A stretch of DNA of 38,691 bases, from the NCBI RefSeq assembly GCF_014697025.1, contig NZ_JACJRC010000041.1, positions 1-38,691 on the forward strand, written 5' to 3'. The stretch is from Alkalinema sp. FACHB-956. GTDB taxonomy: Bacteria > Cyanobacteriota > Cyanobacteriia > Leptolyngbyales > Leptolyngbyaceae. The stretch's first letter is position 1. Each line of letters opens with the position of its first letter. Positions 27,701 to 36,059 of the stretch are shown piece by piece. Below the pieces are notes generated by a model that searched no databases, was not told the origin of the DNA, and saw only the letters and a program-made list of their open reading frames with translations. Both the position numbers and the translations under genes were made by a program.

Positions 27701-27880
27701 ACGCTGTCTATGGGTGTCTTACAGCAAAGGGAACGGAATCTTTCCTGTTTTCAAGATTGCCATAGAAAGGGCGTTTTTGCCTGCGTTAAGCAGCACAGTC
27801 GAACTTTTTTTGTCACGATCGCGACGATCGGGCCTTGGCGCGATCACGCCCATTGAGGGGAGTTGATGGTGAATGTGGGG

Positions 27881-27931
27881 GTACGGGTAAACGTGGGGTA
27901 CGGGTAAACGTGGGGTACGGGTAAACGTGGG
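27881..27931. repeat. 17-bp perfect triple tandem repeat upstream of ispG
   Basis: GTACGGGTAAACGTGGG occurs three times without a mismatch (27881-27897, 27898-27914, 27915-27931), preceded by a partial GTGGG. It lies between the ispG start and the 3' end of the small gene on the same strand. Confidence 0.95.
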
Positions 27932-27938
27932 GGGATTC

Positions 27939-28151
27939 CTAGGCAGCGGCCAGGGATGCTTTCAGGTCTACCTGCAGCCGAGATTCCTGCTGAACCAAGC
28001 CCTTCATGGCAGCGGACTGCAACTGCATAAAGGCTGCCCGATCGTCTTCGTCATACTTGTGACTCAAGAGGAGCCGTAGTTTTTCTTCGGCTTCGATCGA
28101 AAGTAACCCTGTTGCCAAAGCCTGTTGAACAATTTCACGGATACTGGTCAT
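27939..28151 (-). CDS. Small conserved cyanobacterial protein (70 residues), unknown function
   Basis: The sequence MTSIREIVQQALATGLLSIE, then EEKLRLLLSHKYDEDD, then AFMQLQSAAMKGLVQQESR is an all-helical, soluble protein. I have seen the same pattern (a short N-terminal helix, an LR-LL pair, KYD, and AAM.G.V.QES) in many cyanobacteria, always uncharacterised. It has no Cys, no membrane helix and no DNA-binding motif that I can see. It lies upstream of ispG on the same strand, separated by the 17-bp repeats. Confidence 0.8.
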   Translation of the reverse strand: MTSIREIVQQALATGLLSIEAEEKLRLLLSHKYDEDDRAAFMQLQSAAMKGLVQQESRLQVDLKASLAAA

Positions 28152-28661
28152 AGCAACACCCCAAGCACAATGGATAGGACAAAATTAGATCAATGACTAA
28201 AAAATTGGGACTTAAAGACTGATTGCTGGAAAATCTAATTGCCGAAGGGACTCAAGGTTCCAGCCATTTTCAAGAAGCGATGGAGCGAACAGACGTTTCA
28301 TCTACGTAAAGTCTCTGCACGGTAGCCCGATCAGGATAATCCGATGGAGAGTTGCTTCAAATCTTGACAGTCAGTGATTTCAGGAAATTCTTTGATAAGT
28401 ATGTACAGATATACGGTGTAAACCCTCCCAAATTTTATAAAACAGACTACAAAATTGTAGAGATTTTGAGGATTTGGCAATGTTTCTAGAATATATTCCA
28501 TGATTTCCCGATAAAACCTGAAACTGTCTCAGCTAGAAACTTTTGAGCTGCAACAATTTCTGGGCTCAGCACCATGGCTGTGGTCGGTAGGGTCTGCGAG
28601 AAATTCAGCAAGAGTGATAGGTTGGTATAGCACCCATTCAGTTTCATAGGTTTCTTTTTTT
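28152..28661. other. 510-bp intergenic region, AT-rich, no gene seen
   Basis: It separates the divergent small gene and the ABC-F gene. It is AT-rich around 28370-28520 and holds only minor inverted repeats (CTACAA..TTGTAG at 28447-28460). I see no tRNA, riboswitch or small open frame with a ribosome binding site. It must contain both promoters. Confidence 0.6.
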
Positions 28662-30623
28662 GTGGGCATTCTGACGCTGCGATCGATTCAAAAAGACTTT
28701 GGAATTAAGGAAGTATTGCGGGATGCCAACTTCAGCTTGGAGCCGAGCGATCGGGTGGGCCTAATTGGCACCAATGGTTCAGGAAAATCCACGCTGTTGA
28801 AAATGATTGCGGGACTTGAACCCGTCGATGGTGGGACCATCGAGTTTCAAAATGGCCTGCGCGTGGTCTATCTGCCCCAACAACCGCCCGTGGACGAGAC
28901 TCGAACGGTACTGGAGCAGGTCTTTGCAGATAGCGGAGACAAAGCATCGTTGGTGCAGCAGTATGAGGAACTCTCGGAGCAGTTAGCCAAGGTCGGGCAT
29001 CACCCCGATTTGCTTAACCATGATCAACTTATGGGGCGACTCTCCCAAGTTATGCAGGAAATGGATCGGGTGGGTGCCTGGGAATTGGAAACCAAGGCCA
29101 AGATCATCCTGAGTAAATTGGGGATCCAAGATTTTGAGGCCAAGGTCGGTGATTTATCCGGCGGGTACCGTAAGCGGATTGCGATCGCGACGGCGCTGTT
29201 AGCGGAACCGGATGTGCTGCTGATGGATGAGCCGACGAACCATTTAGATGCGGATTCGGTGGATTGGTTACAGAGTTACCTGGCGCGGTACCGGGGGGCG
29301 TTGTTGCTGGTCACCCACGATCGCTACTTTCTGGACAAGGTGACCAACCGCATTCTGGAAATCGATCAGGCGGATTTATATCCCTACGACGGAAACTATT
29401 CCTACTACCTAGAAAAGAAATCAGCCCAAGAAGAATCCGCTGCCAGTTCCCAACGCAAGTTTGCGGGGGTGCTGCGGCGGGAGTTGGAATGGCTCAAGCG
29501 AGGCCCCAAGGCGCGTAGCACCAAGCAAAAAGCTCGCATCGATCGCATCCAAGCCATGCGGGAAACGGAATTTAAACAAGGCCAGGGCAAGGTGGACATT
29601 TCCACCGCTGGACGGCGCATTGGCAAAAAGGTGATTGACCTGGCGAAGATTAGCAAAGCCTACGGCGATCGCACGTTGATCAAAGATTTTTCCTACGAGT
29701 TCAGCCCCGAAGACCGCATTGGCATCATTGGCGGCAATGGCGCAGGCAAATCGACGCTGATGAATATCATCACGGGGCGCGTTCAACCGGATGCGGGCAC
29801 GGTGGAGATCGGCAGTACGATTCAGTTTGGCTATTTTGACCAGCACTCCGAGGATTTAGACAGCGGGATTAACAATAATCAACGGGTCATTGACTACCTC
29901 AAGACGGTGGCGGAGTTGGTCAAGACGGCGGATGGCTCGGTGATTACGGCGTCGCAGATGTTGGAGCGCTTTTTATTCACGCCGAATCAGCAGTATGCAC
30001 CGATCGGGAAACTGTCTGGGGGCGAGCGGCGGCGGCTCTTTCTGCTGCGGGTGTTGATGGCGGCCCCTAATGTGTTGATTTTGGACGAGCCGACCAATGA
30101 TTTGGATGTGCAAACGTTGGCGGTGTTGGAGGAATACCTAGAGGACTTTAAGGGCTGTGTGATTGTGGTGTCCCACGATCGCTATTTCCTCGATCGCACG
30201 GTGGATTCGATTTTTGCCCTGGAACCGGGCGGCAATATCAAACGCTATCCCGGCAACTATTCCGTTTATCTGGACTACAAAAAAGATGAAGTGAACGAAG
30301 CGGAGGCGATCGCGCCAGCCAAGGGGAAGGTGGAGGCGGTCGGCAGCGATCGGGCAGAAGCCGCAACGCCCAACGCTCCGACGACTAGCAAATCAGCGGA
30401 TAAACCCCGGAAGCTGTCCTACAAGGAAAAGCGGGAGTTTGAACAACTGGAAACCGACATTCCTAAAATGGAAGCGGAAAAGGCTGAGATTGAAAAAATG
30501 CTGTACGAAAATCCTCCAGCGGGATACAGCGAAGTGCAACAGTTATCGGAACGGTTGGCCTTTCTCAATACGGAAATTGAGCGTTGTACAGAACGTTGGC
30601 TGGAGTTAGCGGAGTTTGCATAG
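28662..30623 (+). CDS. ABC-F family ATPase (Uup/EttA-like)
   Basis: I use the GTG at 28662 because the product then begins right at the first ABC domain; no upstream ATG fits. The 653-residue protein has two ATPase domains and no membrane segment. The first has Walker A GTNGSGKST (36-44), LSGGYRKR (about 165) and DEPTNHLD. The second has GGNGAGKST (about 357-365), LSGGERRR (about 451) and DEPTNDLD. A linker of about 80 residues rich in Lys, Arg and Glu joins them. A Uup-type coiled coil closes the protein (about 580-653). ABC-F proteins act on the ribosome, resolving stalled or slow elongation; Uup members also affect DNA integrity. It is monocistronic, and two GC-rich hairpins follow. Confidence 0.94.
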   Translation: MGILTLRSIQKDFGIKEVLRDANFSLEPSDRVGLIGTNGSGKSTLLKMIAGLEPVDGGTIEFQNGLRVVYLPQQPPVDETRTVLEQVFADSGDKASLVQQYEELSEQLAKVGHHPDLLNHDQLMGRLSQVMQEMDRVGAWELETKAKIILSKLGIQDFEAKVGDLSGGYRKRIAIATALLAEPDVLLMDEPTNHLDADSVDWLQSYLARYRGALLLVTHDRYFLDKVTNRILEIDQADLYPYDGNYSYYLEKKSAQEESAASSQRKFAGVLRRELEWLKRGPKARSTKQKARIDRIQAMRETEFKQGQGKVDISTAGRRIGKKVIDLAKISKAYGDRTLIKDFSYEFSPEDRIGIIGGNGAGKSTLMNIITGRVQPDAGTVEIGSTIQFGYFDQHSEDLDSGINNNQRVIDYLKTVAELVKTADGSVITASQMLERFLFTPNQQYAPIGKLSGGERRRLFLLRVLMAAPNVLILDEPTNDLDVQTLAVLEEYLEDFKGCVIVVSHDRYFLDRTVDSIFALEPGGNIKRYPGNYSVYLDYKKDEVNEAEAIAPAKGKVEAVGSDRAEAATPNAPTTSKSADKPRKLSYKEKREFEQLETDIPKMEAEKAEIEKMLYENPPAGYSEVQQLSERLAFLNTEIERCTERWLELAEFA

Positions 30624-30695
30624 CGCGAGTGCAATAAACAAAATTGTCCCCCACAAATCCCCTGTACTGGGACGCAGAATTCACTTTCGGGGGGT

Positions 30696-30748
30696 GTCGG
30701 GGGAGTAGAGTCCCCTGACATGGCAGGGGGGCGGGGAGAAGTTCCCCG
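30696..30748. terminator. Two GC-rich hairpins between convergent genes
   Basis: GTCGGGGGA (30696-30704) pairs with TCCCCTGAC (30711-30719) with one wobble and a six-base loop. Then CGGGGA (30732-30737) pairs with TCCCCG (30743-30748) around GAAGT. They lie between the ABC-F gene and the convergent GTPase gene. T tracts are missing, so they may be mRNA end structures or an interspersed palindromic element rather than simple terminators. Confidence 0.45.
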
Positions 30749-30803
30749 ATCTTTGCTGCGTAGCAGCCCCGACGATCGAGCCGCACCACGCAAAGCGATC
30801 GAG

Positions 30804-31652
30804 CTAAGGAGTGGCGGGCGGGAGTTCCAGGGCGATCGCCCCCAGTTTACCTACACGGAAATCATTGAGGATCAGTTTGGCCGATCGATCCTTGCTGCCG
30901 TGGAATTTTAAATCCGCGAGGTCTTGCACAAAGTCTTCACCGGTGATGTCGCTGGCGTTAATTTCGTAGCGATCGGTGAGCGGTTGTTCTTGGTGCTGCG
31001 TTTTCAGCAAATCGATGAAATGGGCTGCAATCCGCTGGTGGTCGTAGGCCGCTTCACCGATGTCGTCACAGATTGCCAATTTAATGGCCGCATCTTGGTC
31101 ATCCAGCTTGTTGGGCAACACCCCCGGTGCATCTAACAATTCAATTTGGTCGGAAATTCTCACCCAGCGCAGTGCCCGCGTCACCCCTGCCCGTCGTGCA
31201 CTGTCCACTACCCGCTTGCCCAACAGGCGATTGATAATGGCTGACTTGCCCACATTGGGAAAGCCAATGACCACACAGCGGATGGGACGCGGTAACATTC
31301 CCCGTTCCTTGCGGCGGCGATTGATGGCGGCTCCGGCTTGCTTGATGGCTCCGGCCAGTTCCTTGATCCCCCGTCCGCCGTGACCATCGGTAAATTGCGG
31401 CGAAATGTCGTTCTCCTTCAGCCAAGCTTGCCACTGTTGCCGGGTTTCATCGGGAATCATGTCCATGCGATTCATTACCAGCACCCGTCCCTTGGTGCCA
31501 ATCCACTGGCCCACATTGGGGTGATGGGTGGCAAAGGGAATGCGGGCATCGCGCACTTCCAACACCACATCCACTTTTTTGAGTTGATCGGTGAGGAGCC
31601 GTTCGGCCTTGGCAATATGGCCGGGATACCATTGAATCGGAGGTGTGGACAT
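30804..31652 (-). CDS. ylqF: Ribosome biogenesis GTPase (RbgA/YlqF family)
   Basis: I start at the ATG at 31652 (MSTPPIQWYPGH), which gives the usual 282-residue length; the upstream in-frame extension of 12 residues is unlike the family. It is a circularly permuted GTPase. The G4-like NRMD (61-64, normally NKxD) comes first, then G1 GFPNVGKS (130-137), the G2 threonine (T158) and G3 DAPG (174-177). The N-terminal WYPGHIAKAERLL and a basic C-terminal part are typical of RbgA/YlqF. It assists late assembly of the 50S subunit. Arg in place of Lys in NKxD is a mild departure. Confidence 0.95.
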   Translation of the reverse strand: MSTPPIQWYPGHIAKAERLLTDQLKKVDVVLEVRDARIPFATHHPNVGQWIGTKGRVLVMNRMDMIPDETRQQWQAWLKENDISPQFTDGHGGRGIKELAGAIKQAGAAINRRRKERGMLPRPIRCVVIGFPNVGKSAIINRLLGKRVVDSARRAGVTRALRWVRISDQIELLDAPGVLPNKLDDQDAAIKLAICDDIGEAAYDHQRIAAHFIDLLKTQHQEQPLTDRYEINASDITGEDFVQDLADLKFHGSKDRSAKLILNDFRVGKLGAIALELPPATP

Positions 31653-31914
31653 TTTGAATAGACTCGGCAAGCTGGGCGAAATTACCATGCGGGATGGCAG
31701 TCTTTTAGCGTATCAGCTTATCGATCGTATCCAGCGCCCTTCTGCCTTGGGGAGATCGAACTAGAAGCGATCGAAGTTGTGGTTCAGGCGGCATCCAACA
31801 GCTGTGAAAATTGTGAGCAATCCCCCCAATAACCTGATTTGAGGAGCACCTAACTGGTAGAAATGTTCTACACTCAATAATCTGCCCCATCCATTTTTAG
31901 GATCCTCCATTACA

Positions 31915-32040
31915 ATGTCTGCTAATCTGCCTGCTGATCTCATCGATCCGCACAGCCTTTGGAGTCTGTGGGTGCCGCTGGTCTTACTCAGCACGATCGC
32001 CGCCGCTGCGATTTATTTCTCCCGAATTAAACTTCGCTAA
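31915..32040 (+). CDS. 41-residue single-helix membrane protein
   Basis: An ATG at 31915, 12 bases after AGGA, opens a frame of 41 codons ending at 32040. The protein has a short polar N-terminus (MSANLPADLIDPHSLWSLW), one membrane helix (VPLVLLSTIAAAAIYF) and a basic end (SRIKLR). The basic C-terminus after the helix places that end in the cytoplasm. The size and design match small photosystem, cytochrome or NDH subunits of cyanobacteria, but it is not PsbM, PsbX, PsaM, Ycf12 or PetN as I know them. I infer that it is translated from its clean start, codon usage and place directly before scpA. Confidence 0.6.
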   Translation: MSANLPADLIDPHSLWSLWVPLVLLSTIAAAAIYFSRIKLR

Positions 32041-32102
32041 TCTAGCCTCCTTCTTCATTCGTCCACAATTCGTCCACCCCTTATCGTTTGGCAGGTCAAT
32101 TC

Positions 32103-32957
32103 ATGGCTCTTTCCCTAGCGCGGGACGCGATCGCATTTTTGATTGACTTAGCAGAAACGGGAGAAATTGATCCCTGGGATGTCAATGTCATTGATGTCAT
32201 CGATCGCTTTTTGAATGACCTATCGCCCTTTGCCGCCAATAATCGCAACCAGTACGAAGCCAACCTGTCCCAATCCGGCCAAGCCTTTCTCTACGCCTCC
32301 ATGCTGCTATTGCTCAAGGCCGACAGCATGAATCCGACGGCGCAACCTGCCGACGATGGCCTCTTGGAAGAGGGGGAATTTTTTGACGACGACAGCTTGG
32401 GACTCGCGGCCTTGCCCATGAATTTGGAGCGTCGGTTGCGCCGCCGTGCCGTGGCCCAACCCCCTAAACGGCGACGGGTGACCTTGCAGGAATTGATCGA
32501 CCAACTGGAAATCATTGCCGCTGCCCTAGAAGAAGGCCCCCGCGAACGCAAAAAAGTCCGCCGTCCCAAACCTCACTCCCGATCGCAGGCCATCCGCACG
32601 ATCGCCCAACTGGCCCACCAGGAAAATCTGACGGAAATGGCCGTCATGCTGGAGGAATTTTTTGTTGAACATTGGGATACCCTATCGCGGGGTCAGGACT
32701 GGATCGACTTTGATTTGCTGCTGGAATTTTGGCTAGCGACCCGAGCACAGAGTTCAGAACAACTCCACCGCCACATTGTCACCGATGAACGAACCCACGA
32801 ACGGGTGGGTGTGTTCTGGGCGTTGCTGTTGCTCACGTCCCAGTCCAAGGTGGAACTGTCCCAGGAATCGTTCTATCAAGATCTGCGGGTGCGCACTTTG
32901 CTGCAACTGCGCGATGTCAACCTGGAAGAAGCCATGGCGGTGGCTCTACCGGATTAG
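32103..32957 (+). CDS. scpA: Segregation and condensation protein A (kleisin)
   Basis: The ATG at 32103 has AGG eight bases upstream and starts the conserved N-terminus (MALSLARDAIAFLIDLAETG). I prefer it over a TTG five codons earlier. The 284-residue protein has the kleisin N-terminal helices with EIDPWDVNVIDVIDRFL, ASMLLLLKADSM, an acidic linker (about 95-130), a basic RRRVTLQELIDQLE part, and a C-terminal winged-helix-like segment ending RDVNLEEAMAVALPD. ScpA bridges the SMC heads with ScpB to condense and separate chromosomes. ScpB and SMC are not in the window. Confidence 0.93.
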   Translation: MALSLARDAIAFLIDLAETGEIDPWDVNVIDVIDRFLNDLSPFAANNRNQYEANLSQSGQAFLYASMLLLLKADSMNPTAQPADDGLLEEGEFFDDDSLGLAALPMNLERRLRRRAVAQPPKRRRVTLQELIDQLEIIAAALEEGPRERKKVRRPKPHSRSQAIRTIAQLAHQENLTEMAVMLEEFFVEHWDTLSRGQDWIDFDLLLEFWLATRAQSSEQLHRHIVTDERTHERVGVFWALLLLTSQSKVELSQESFYQDLRVRTLLQLRDVNLEEAMAVALPD

Positions 32958-32990
32958 TGGCCCGATCACACATAGTTTTATGCCAATCTA

Positions 32991-33023
32991 TGCAAATAAG
33001 TTGCAAATAAGTTGCAAATAAGT
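32991..33023. repeat. 11-bp perfect triple tandem repeat
   Basis: TGCAAATAAGT occurs three times without mismatch (32991-33001, 33002-33012, 33013-33023), 33 bp past the scpA stop. Eleven base pairs is close to one helical turn. Confidence 0.95.
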
Positions 33024-33239
33024 ATTGATTGAGGGTTTTTATCCCCCCTCCATCGCCTACTTTTTTAGATATCCTTAAAAGATGGCCTTAATAGAGTCTT
33101 TATACTTTCGTGAAGGCCAAATCTTATCTGGGTACTTTACAATTGGCGAGGATTCTAGAGAAATGTTACACAACTTTCAGGAATCCTGGCAGCGTAATGG
33201 GAAATCATTTGATTGGTGTTGGTTGAGAGAGATAAATCT

Positions 33240-34418
33240 ATGAAAGCCATGATTCTGGCCGCAGGTAAAGGAACACGGGTGCGCCCCATCACTTACACTG
33301 TGCCTAAACCGATGATTCCGATCCTCCAAAAGCCAGTGATGGAGTTTCTGCTTGAATTGCTGAAACAGCATGGCTTTAACCAAATCATGGTGAATGTCAG
33401 CCACTTAGCCAAGGAAATTGAAGGATACTTCCGAGATGGCCAACGGTTTGGGGTGGAAATTGGCTACTCCTTTGAAGGGCGGATTATTGATGGAGAATTG
33501 GTGGGTGAAGCGGTAGGATCCGCTGGTGGAATGAAGCGGATTCAAGATTTCCACCCCTTCTTTGACGATACCTTTGTGGTGCTCTGCGGGGATGCCTTGA
33601 TTGACTTGGATTTAACCAAGGCCGTGCAGTGGCACCGGGAAAAAGGCTCGATCGCGACCATTATTATGAAAACAGTGCCCCGCGAAGAGGTGTCTAGCTA
33701 TGGGGTGGTGGTGACCGATGAAACGGGTCGGATCAAAGCTTTCCAAGAAAAACCCTCCGTGGAAGAAGCTCTCAGCACAGACATCAACACTGGGATTTAT
33801 ATTTTTGAACCTGAAATTTTAGATTACATTCCCTCCGGTGAGGAGTATGACATCGGTGGGCAGTTGTTTCCAAAATTGGTGGAAATGGGGGCTCCTTTCT
33901 ACGGGTTGCCCATGGATTTTGAATGGGTAGATATTGGGAAGGTTCCAGACTATTGGCATGCAGTGCGGGCTGTCCTCAATGGCGAAGTGAAAAATGTCTC
34001 GGTGCCGGGTCGGGAGGTGCGGCCTGGGGTCTACGCGGGGCTGAATGTGGCTGTGAACTGGGATAAGGTCAATATTCAAGGCCCGGTGTATATCGGGGCG
34101 ATGACCTGTATTGAAGATGGGGCGACGATTATTGGCCCGTCAATGATTGGCCCGAACTGCTGGGTGTGCAGCGGTGCTACGGTTGATAACAGTGTGATCT
34201 TTGATTATTCCCGGTTGGGGCCAGGGGTGCGGTTGGTGGATAAACTGGTGTTCGGTCGCTATTGTGTGGACAAAACCGGGGCCACGATCGATGTGCAGGC
34301 GGCGTCCTTGGACTGGTTGATTACCGATGCACGGCAACAGATGCCCACGGATCCTTCGATCGAACGACAGGCGATCGCGCAGTTACTCGGTGTCGAGGAT
34401 CAACTGGCTCAACTATAG
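33240..34418 (+). CDS. Sugar-phosphate nucleotidyltransferase (mannose-1-phosphate guanylyltransferase-like)
   Basis: The ATG at 33240 begins directly at MKAMILAAGKGTRVRPIT, the nucleotide-binding signature (G-x-G-x-R-x-x-P) followed by PKPMIPI. The 392-residue protein has LCGDALIDLDL (metal-binding D118), the EKP motif in FQEKPS, and NTGIYIFEP. From about 250 a left-handed beta-helix of hexapeptide repeats runs (GPVYIGAMTCIEDGATIIGPSMIGPN). The C-terminal helix tail is variable. The family makes NDP-sugars; GDP-mannose is the best guess, while glucose-1-phosphate uridylyl or thymidylyl activity cannot be excluded. The product would feed cell-envelope or exopolysaccharide synthesis. It is followed after 31 bp by the ion channel gene. 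Confidence 0.9.
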   Translation: MKAMILAAGKGTRVRPITYTVPKPMIPILQKPVMEFLLELLKQHGFNQIMVNVSHLAKEIEGYFRDGQRFGVEIGYSFEGRIIDGELVGEAVGSAGGMKRIQDFHPFFDDTFVVLCGDALIDLDLTKAVQWHREKGSIATIIMKTVPREEVSSYGVVVTDETGRIKAFQEKPSVEEALSTDINTGIYIFEPEILDYIPSGEEYDIGGQLFPKLVEMGAPFYGLPMDFEWVDIGKVPDYWHAVRAVLNGEVKNVSVPGREVRPGVYAGLNVAVNWDKVNIQGPVYIGAMTCIEDGATIIGPSMIGPNCWVCSGATVDNSVIFDYSRLGPGVRLVDKLVFGRYCVDKTGATIDVQAASLDWLITDARQQMPTDPSIERQAIAQLLGVEDQLAQL

Positions 34419-34449
34419 GTGATGTCGTTAGCGTTAGCTCCTATTTTGT

Positions 34450-35355
34450 ATGACCTTCCGTGAGCGTGTCGCATCTTACCTTGAGGATATCGAAACCCCG
34501 ATCGGGCGAGTCGTCAATCTGCTGATTACCGGATTGGTTTTGCTGTCCTCAGCGATTTTTGTGGCAGAAACCTATGCTCTCCCAGAATCTGTTAAACCTT
34601 GGCTAGACCAGGGTCAAATGGCGATTCTGGGATTGTTCGTGTTGGAGTATGGGTTGAGATTTTGGTGTAGCGATCGCAAAGTTAAATTTGTTTTTAGTAT
34701 TTACTCCATCATTGACTTACTGGCGATCGTGCCATTTCTGTTGGGAAATTCCAATGGGGGCTTTTTGCGAATTTTCCGTTGGATTCGGATCCTGCGGTTG
34801 ATTCGCTTTTTTGGAGGGAAAACGATCTTTGGCTATGTCAGTAGCGAAGATGTTGCGATTTTTACTCGAATTCTCTTTACGATTTTTTCGATTATTTTTG
34901 TCTATGCTGGTTTGATTTACCAGGTTGAACACACAAGTAATCCCCAAGCGTTTGCAACGTTTTTAGATTCGATTTATTTCTGCGTTACAACGATTACTAC
35001 GGCTGGCTTTGGTGATATTACGCCGATTTCCCAAATGGGACGGTTCTTGACGATTTTGATGAGTATTACGGGATTGATCTTTATCCCTTGGCAGTTGGGC
35101 GATTTAGTCCGGCGGCTGGTGAAGACAGGGGATCAAGTGCAAATCATCTGTCGGCAGTGCGGTTGGTCAATTCATGATGCCGATGCAAGGTTTTGTAAGG
35201 TCTGTGGAACGGAGTTGCCCGTGAGTTCTCCTAGCCCAGAACCGCTTGTGTCGGATGGAGAACCTGAGTTGGATCTGCCCCGCGATCGCGCCTATCCCAA
35301 GGCTGTTGCGACGCAGAATAGCAAGGCTTCGGTCCATTCGACGATCGCGCCGTAG
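34450..35355 (+). CDS. Voltage-gated-type cation channel with C-terminal zinc ribbon
   Basis: The 301-residue protein has six membrane helices in the order of a tetrameric voltage-gated channel. S1 is at about 21-41, S2 about 55-72, S3 about 82-98, and S4 at 105-121 carries Arg at 107, 110, 113, 116 and 119 (FLRIFRWIRILRLIRFF). S5 lies at about 137-158 and S6 at about 199-217. The selectivity filter reads TTAGFGD (183-189), where potassium channels normally have TVGYGD. After S6 comes a zinc ribbon, CRQCGW ... CKVCGTEL (C234, C237, C249, C252). A proline-rich, acidic tail runs to 301. The zinc ribbon is a domain I would not expect on a channel and may sense metal or redox, or bind a partner. 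The last 64 bp overlap the end of the convergent cobS gene. Confidence 0.9.
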   Translation: MTFRERVASYLEDIETPIGRVVNLLITGLVLLSSAIFVAETYALPESVKPWLDQGQMAILGLFVLEYGLRFWCSDRKVKFVFSIYSIIDLLAIVPFLLGNSNGGFLRIFRWIRILRLIRFFGGKTIFGYVSSEDVAIFTRILFTIFSIIFVYAGLIYQVEHTSNPQAFATFLDSIYFCVTTITTAGFGDITPISQMGRFLTILMSITGLIFIPWQLGDLVRRLVKTGDQVQIICRQCGWSIHDADARFCKVCGTELPVSSPSPEPLVSDGEPELDLPRDRAYPKAVATQNSKASVHSTIAP

Positions 35356-36059
35356 GTGTCCCCGGTTTGGCCGCCGAGTTTGTGCTGTAACCAGGCTCCG
35401 GTGAGGTAGGCGGTGAGGGGGCCTGCGATCGTGAGGCCCAGGGCTAAGCGGGATTGGGCAGGATGGAAGACAGACAGGAATCCGCCGAGGGCGATCAGCA
35501 GTAGCAAATTGGGCACGGTTTGCCAGCGGGATTGGATCGCTTCTTTGTGGAAGGCTCCTTTGCCTTGGGCTTTGAGGTAGGGATAGGCGGCGATCGCCCA
35601 CAATTGTCCCCAGCGAGCCCAGCCTAGGGTCAACGCTAAAATCATTGGGCGGCCTGTGGGGAGGCTGCTGAGGGCTAGGATTTTGAGTACCAGAATCATG
35701 ACTGCTACCATGGCTCCGAAGGCTCCCGTGCGACTGTCTGCCATGACGGTTAAACGGCGATCGGGATCCATAACGGCTAATCCATCGGCGGTGTCCATAG
35801 CTCCGTCCAAATGCAGTCCGCCGGTGAGCCTGAGTCCTGCGCCAACGAGGAGACCCGATCGGGCGAGAAGCGGCAGATGCAGCCCCTGGAGGCCCCAGTC
35901 TAGGAGTCCTAGCCCTAGGCCCAACCCTAGGCCAACCCACGGTGCAAATTGGGCAATTCCCCGAAAATCTTGGGGCCAATGGGAGGGCACGGGAAGGCAG
36001 GTATAAAAGGTGACTGCGCTAATAAATTTTGGGAGGATTCCCCTGAGCATCCATGCCAT
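35292..36059 (-). CDS. cobS: Adenosylcobinamide-GDP ribazoletransferase
   Basis: The 255-residue integral membrane protein carries the CobS active-site motif GGLHLDGAMDTADGLA (80-95), preceded by TFYTCLPVP and followed by DSRTGAFG (108-115). It joins adenosyl-GDP-cobinamide and alpha-ribazole (phosphate) in the last steps of cobalamin assembly. In cyanobacteria the product is usually pseudocobalamin. A run of Gly-Leu dipeptides (about 43-52) is encoded by a CCTAGG-rich tract at 35900-35940. No other cob gene is in the window. Its 3' end overlaps the channel gene by 64 bp. Confidence 0.93.
   Translation of the reverse strand: MAWMLRGILPKFISAVTFYTCLPVPSHWPQDFRGIAQFAPWVGLGLGLGLGLLDWGLQGLHLPLLARSGLLVGAGLRLTGGLHLDGAMDTADGLAVMDPDRRLTVMADSRTGAFGAMVAVMILVLKILALSSLPTGRPMILALTLGWARWGQLWAIAAYPYLKAQGKGAFHKEAIQSRWQTVPNLLLLIALGGFLSVFHPAQSRLALGLTIAGPLTAYLTGAWLQHKLGGQTGDTYGAIVEWTEALLFCVATALG

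Noticed and set aside
27881-27931. CRISPR array at the 17-bp repeats
   Set aside because: The units are directly adjacent with no spacers, far too short, and there are no cas genes; the same holds for the other tandem arrays.
35167-35979. 270-codon minus-strand frame overlapping cobS
   Set aside because: It is a shifted-frame shadow of cobS with an Arg/Pro/Ser-rich product; the cobS frame carries the GGLHLDGAMDTADG motif.
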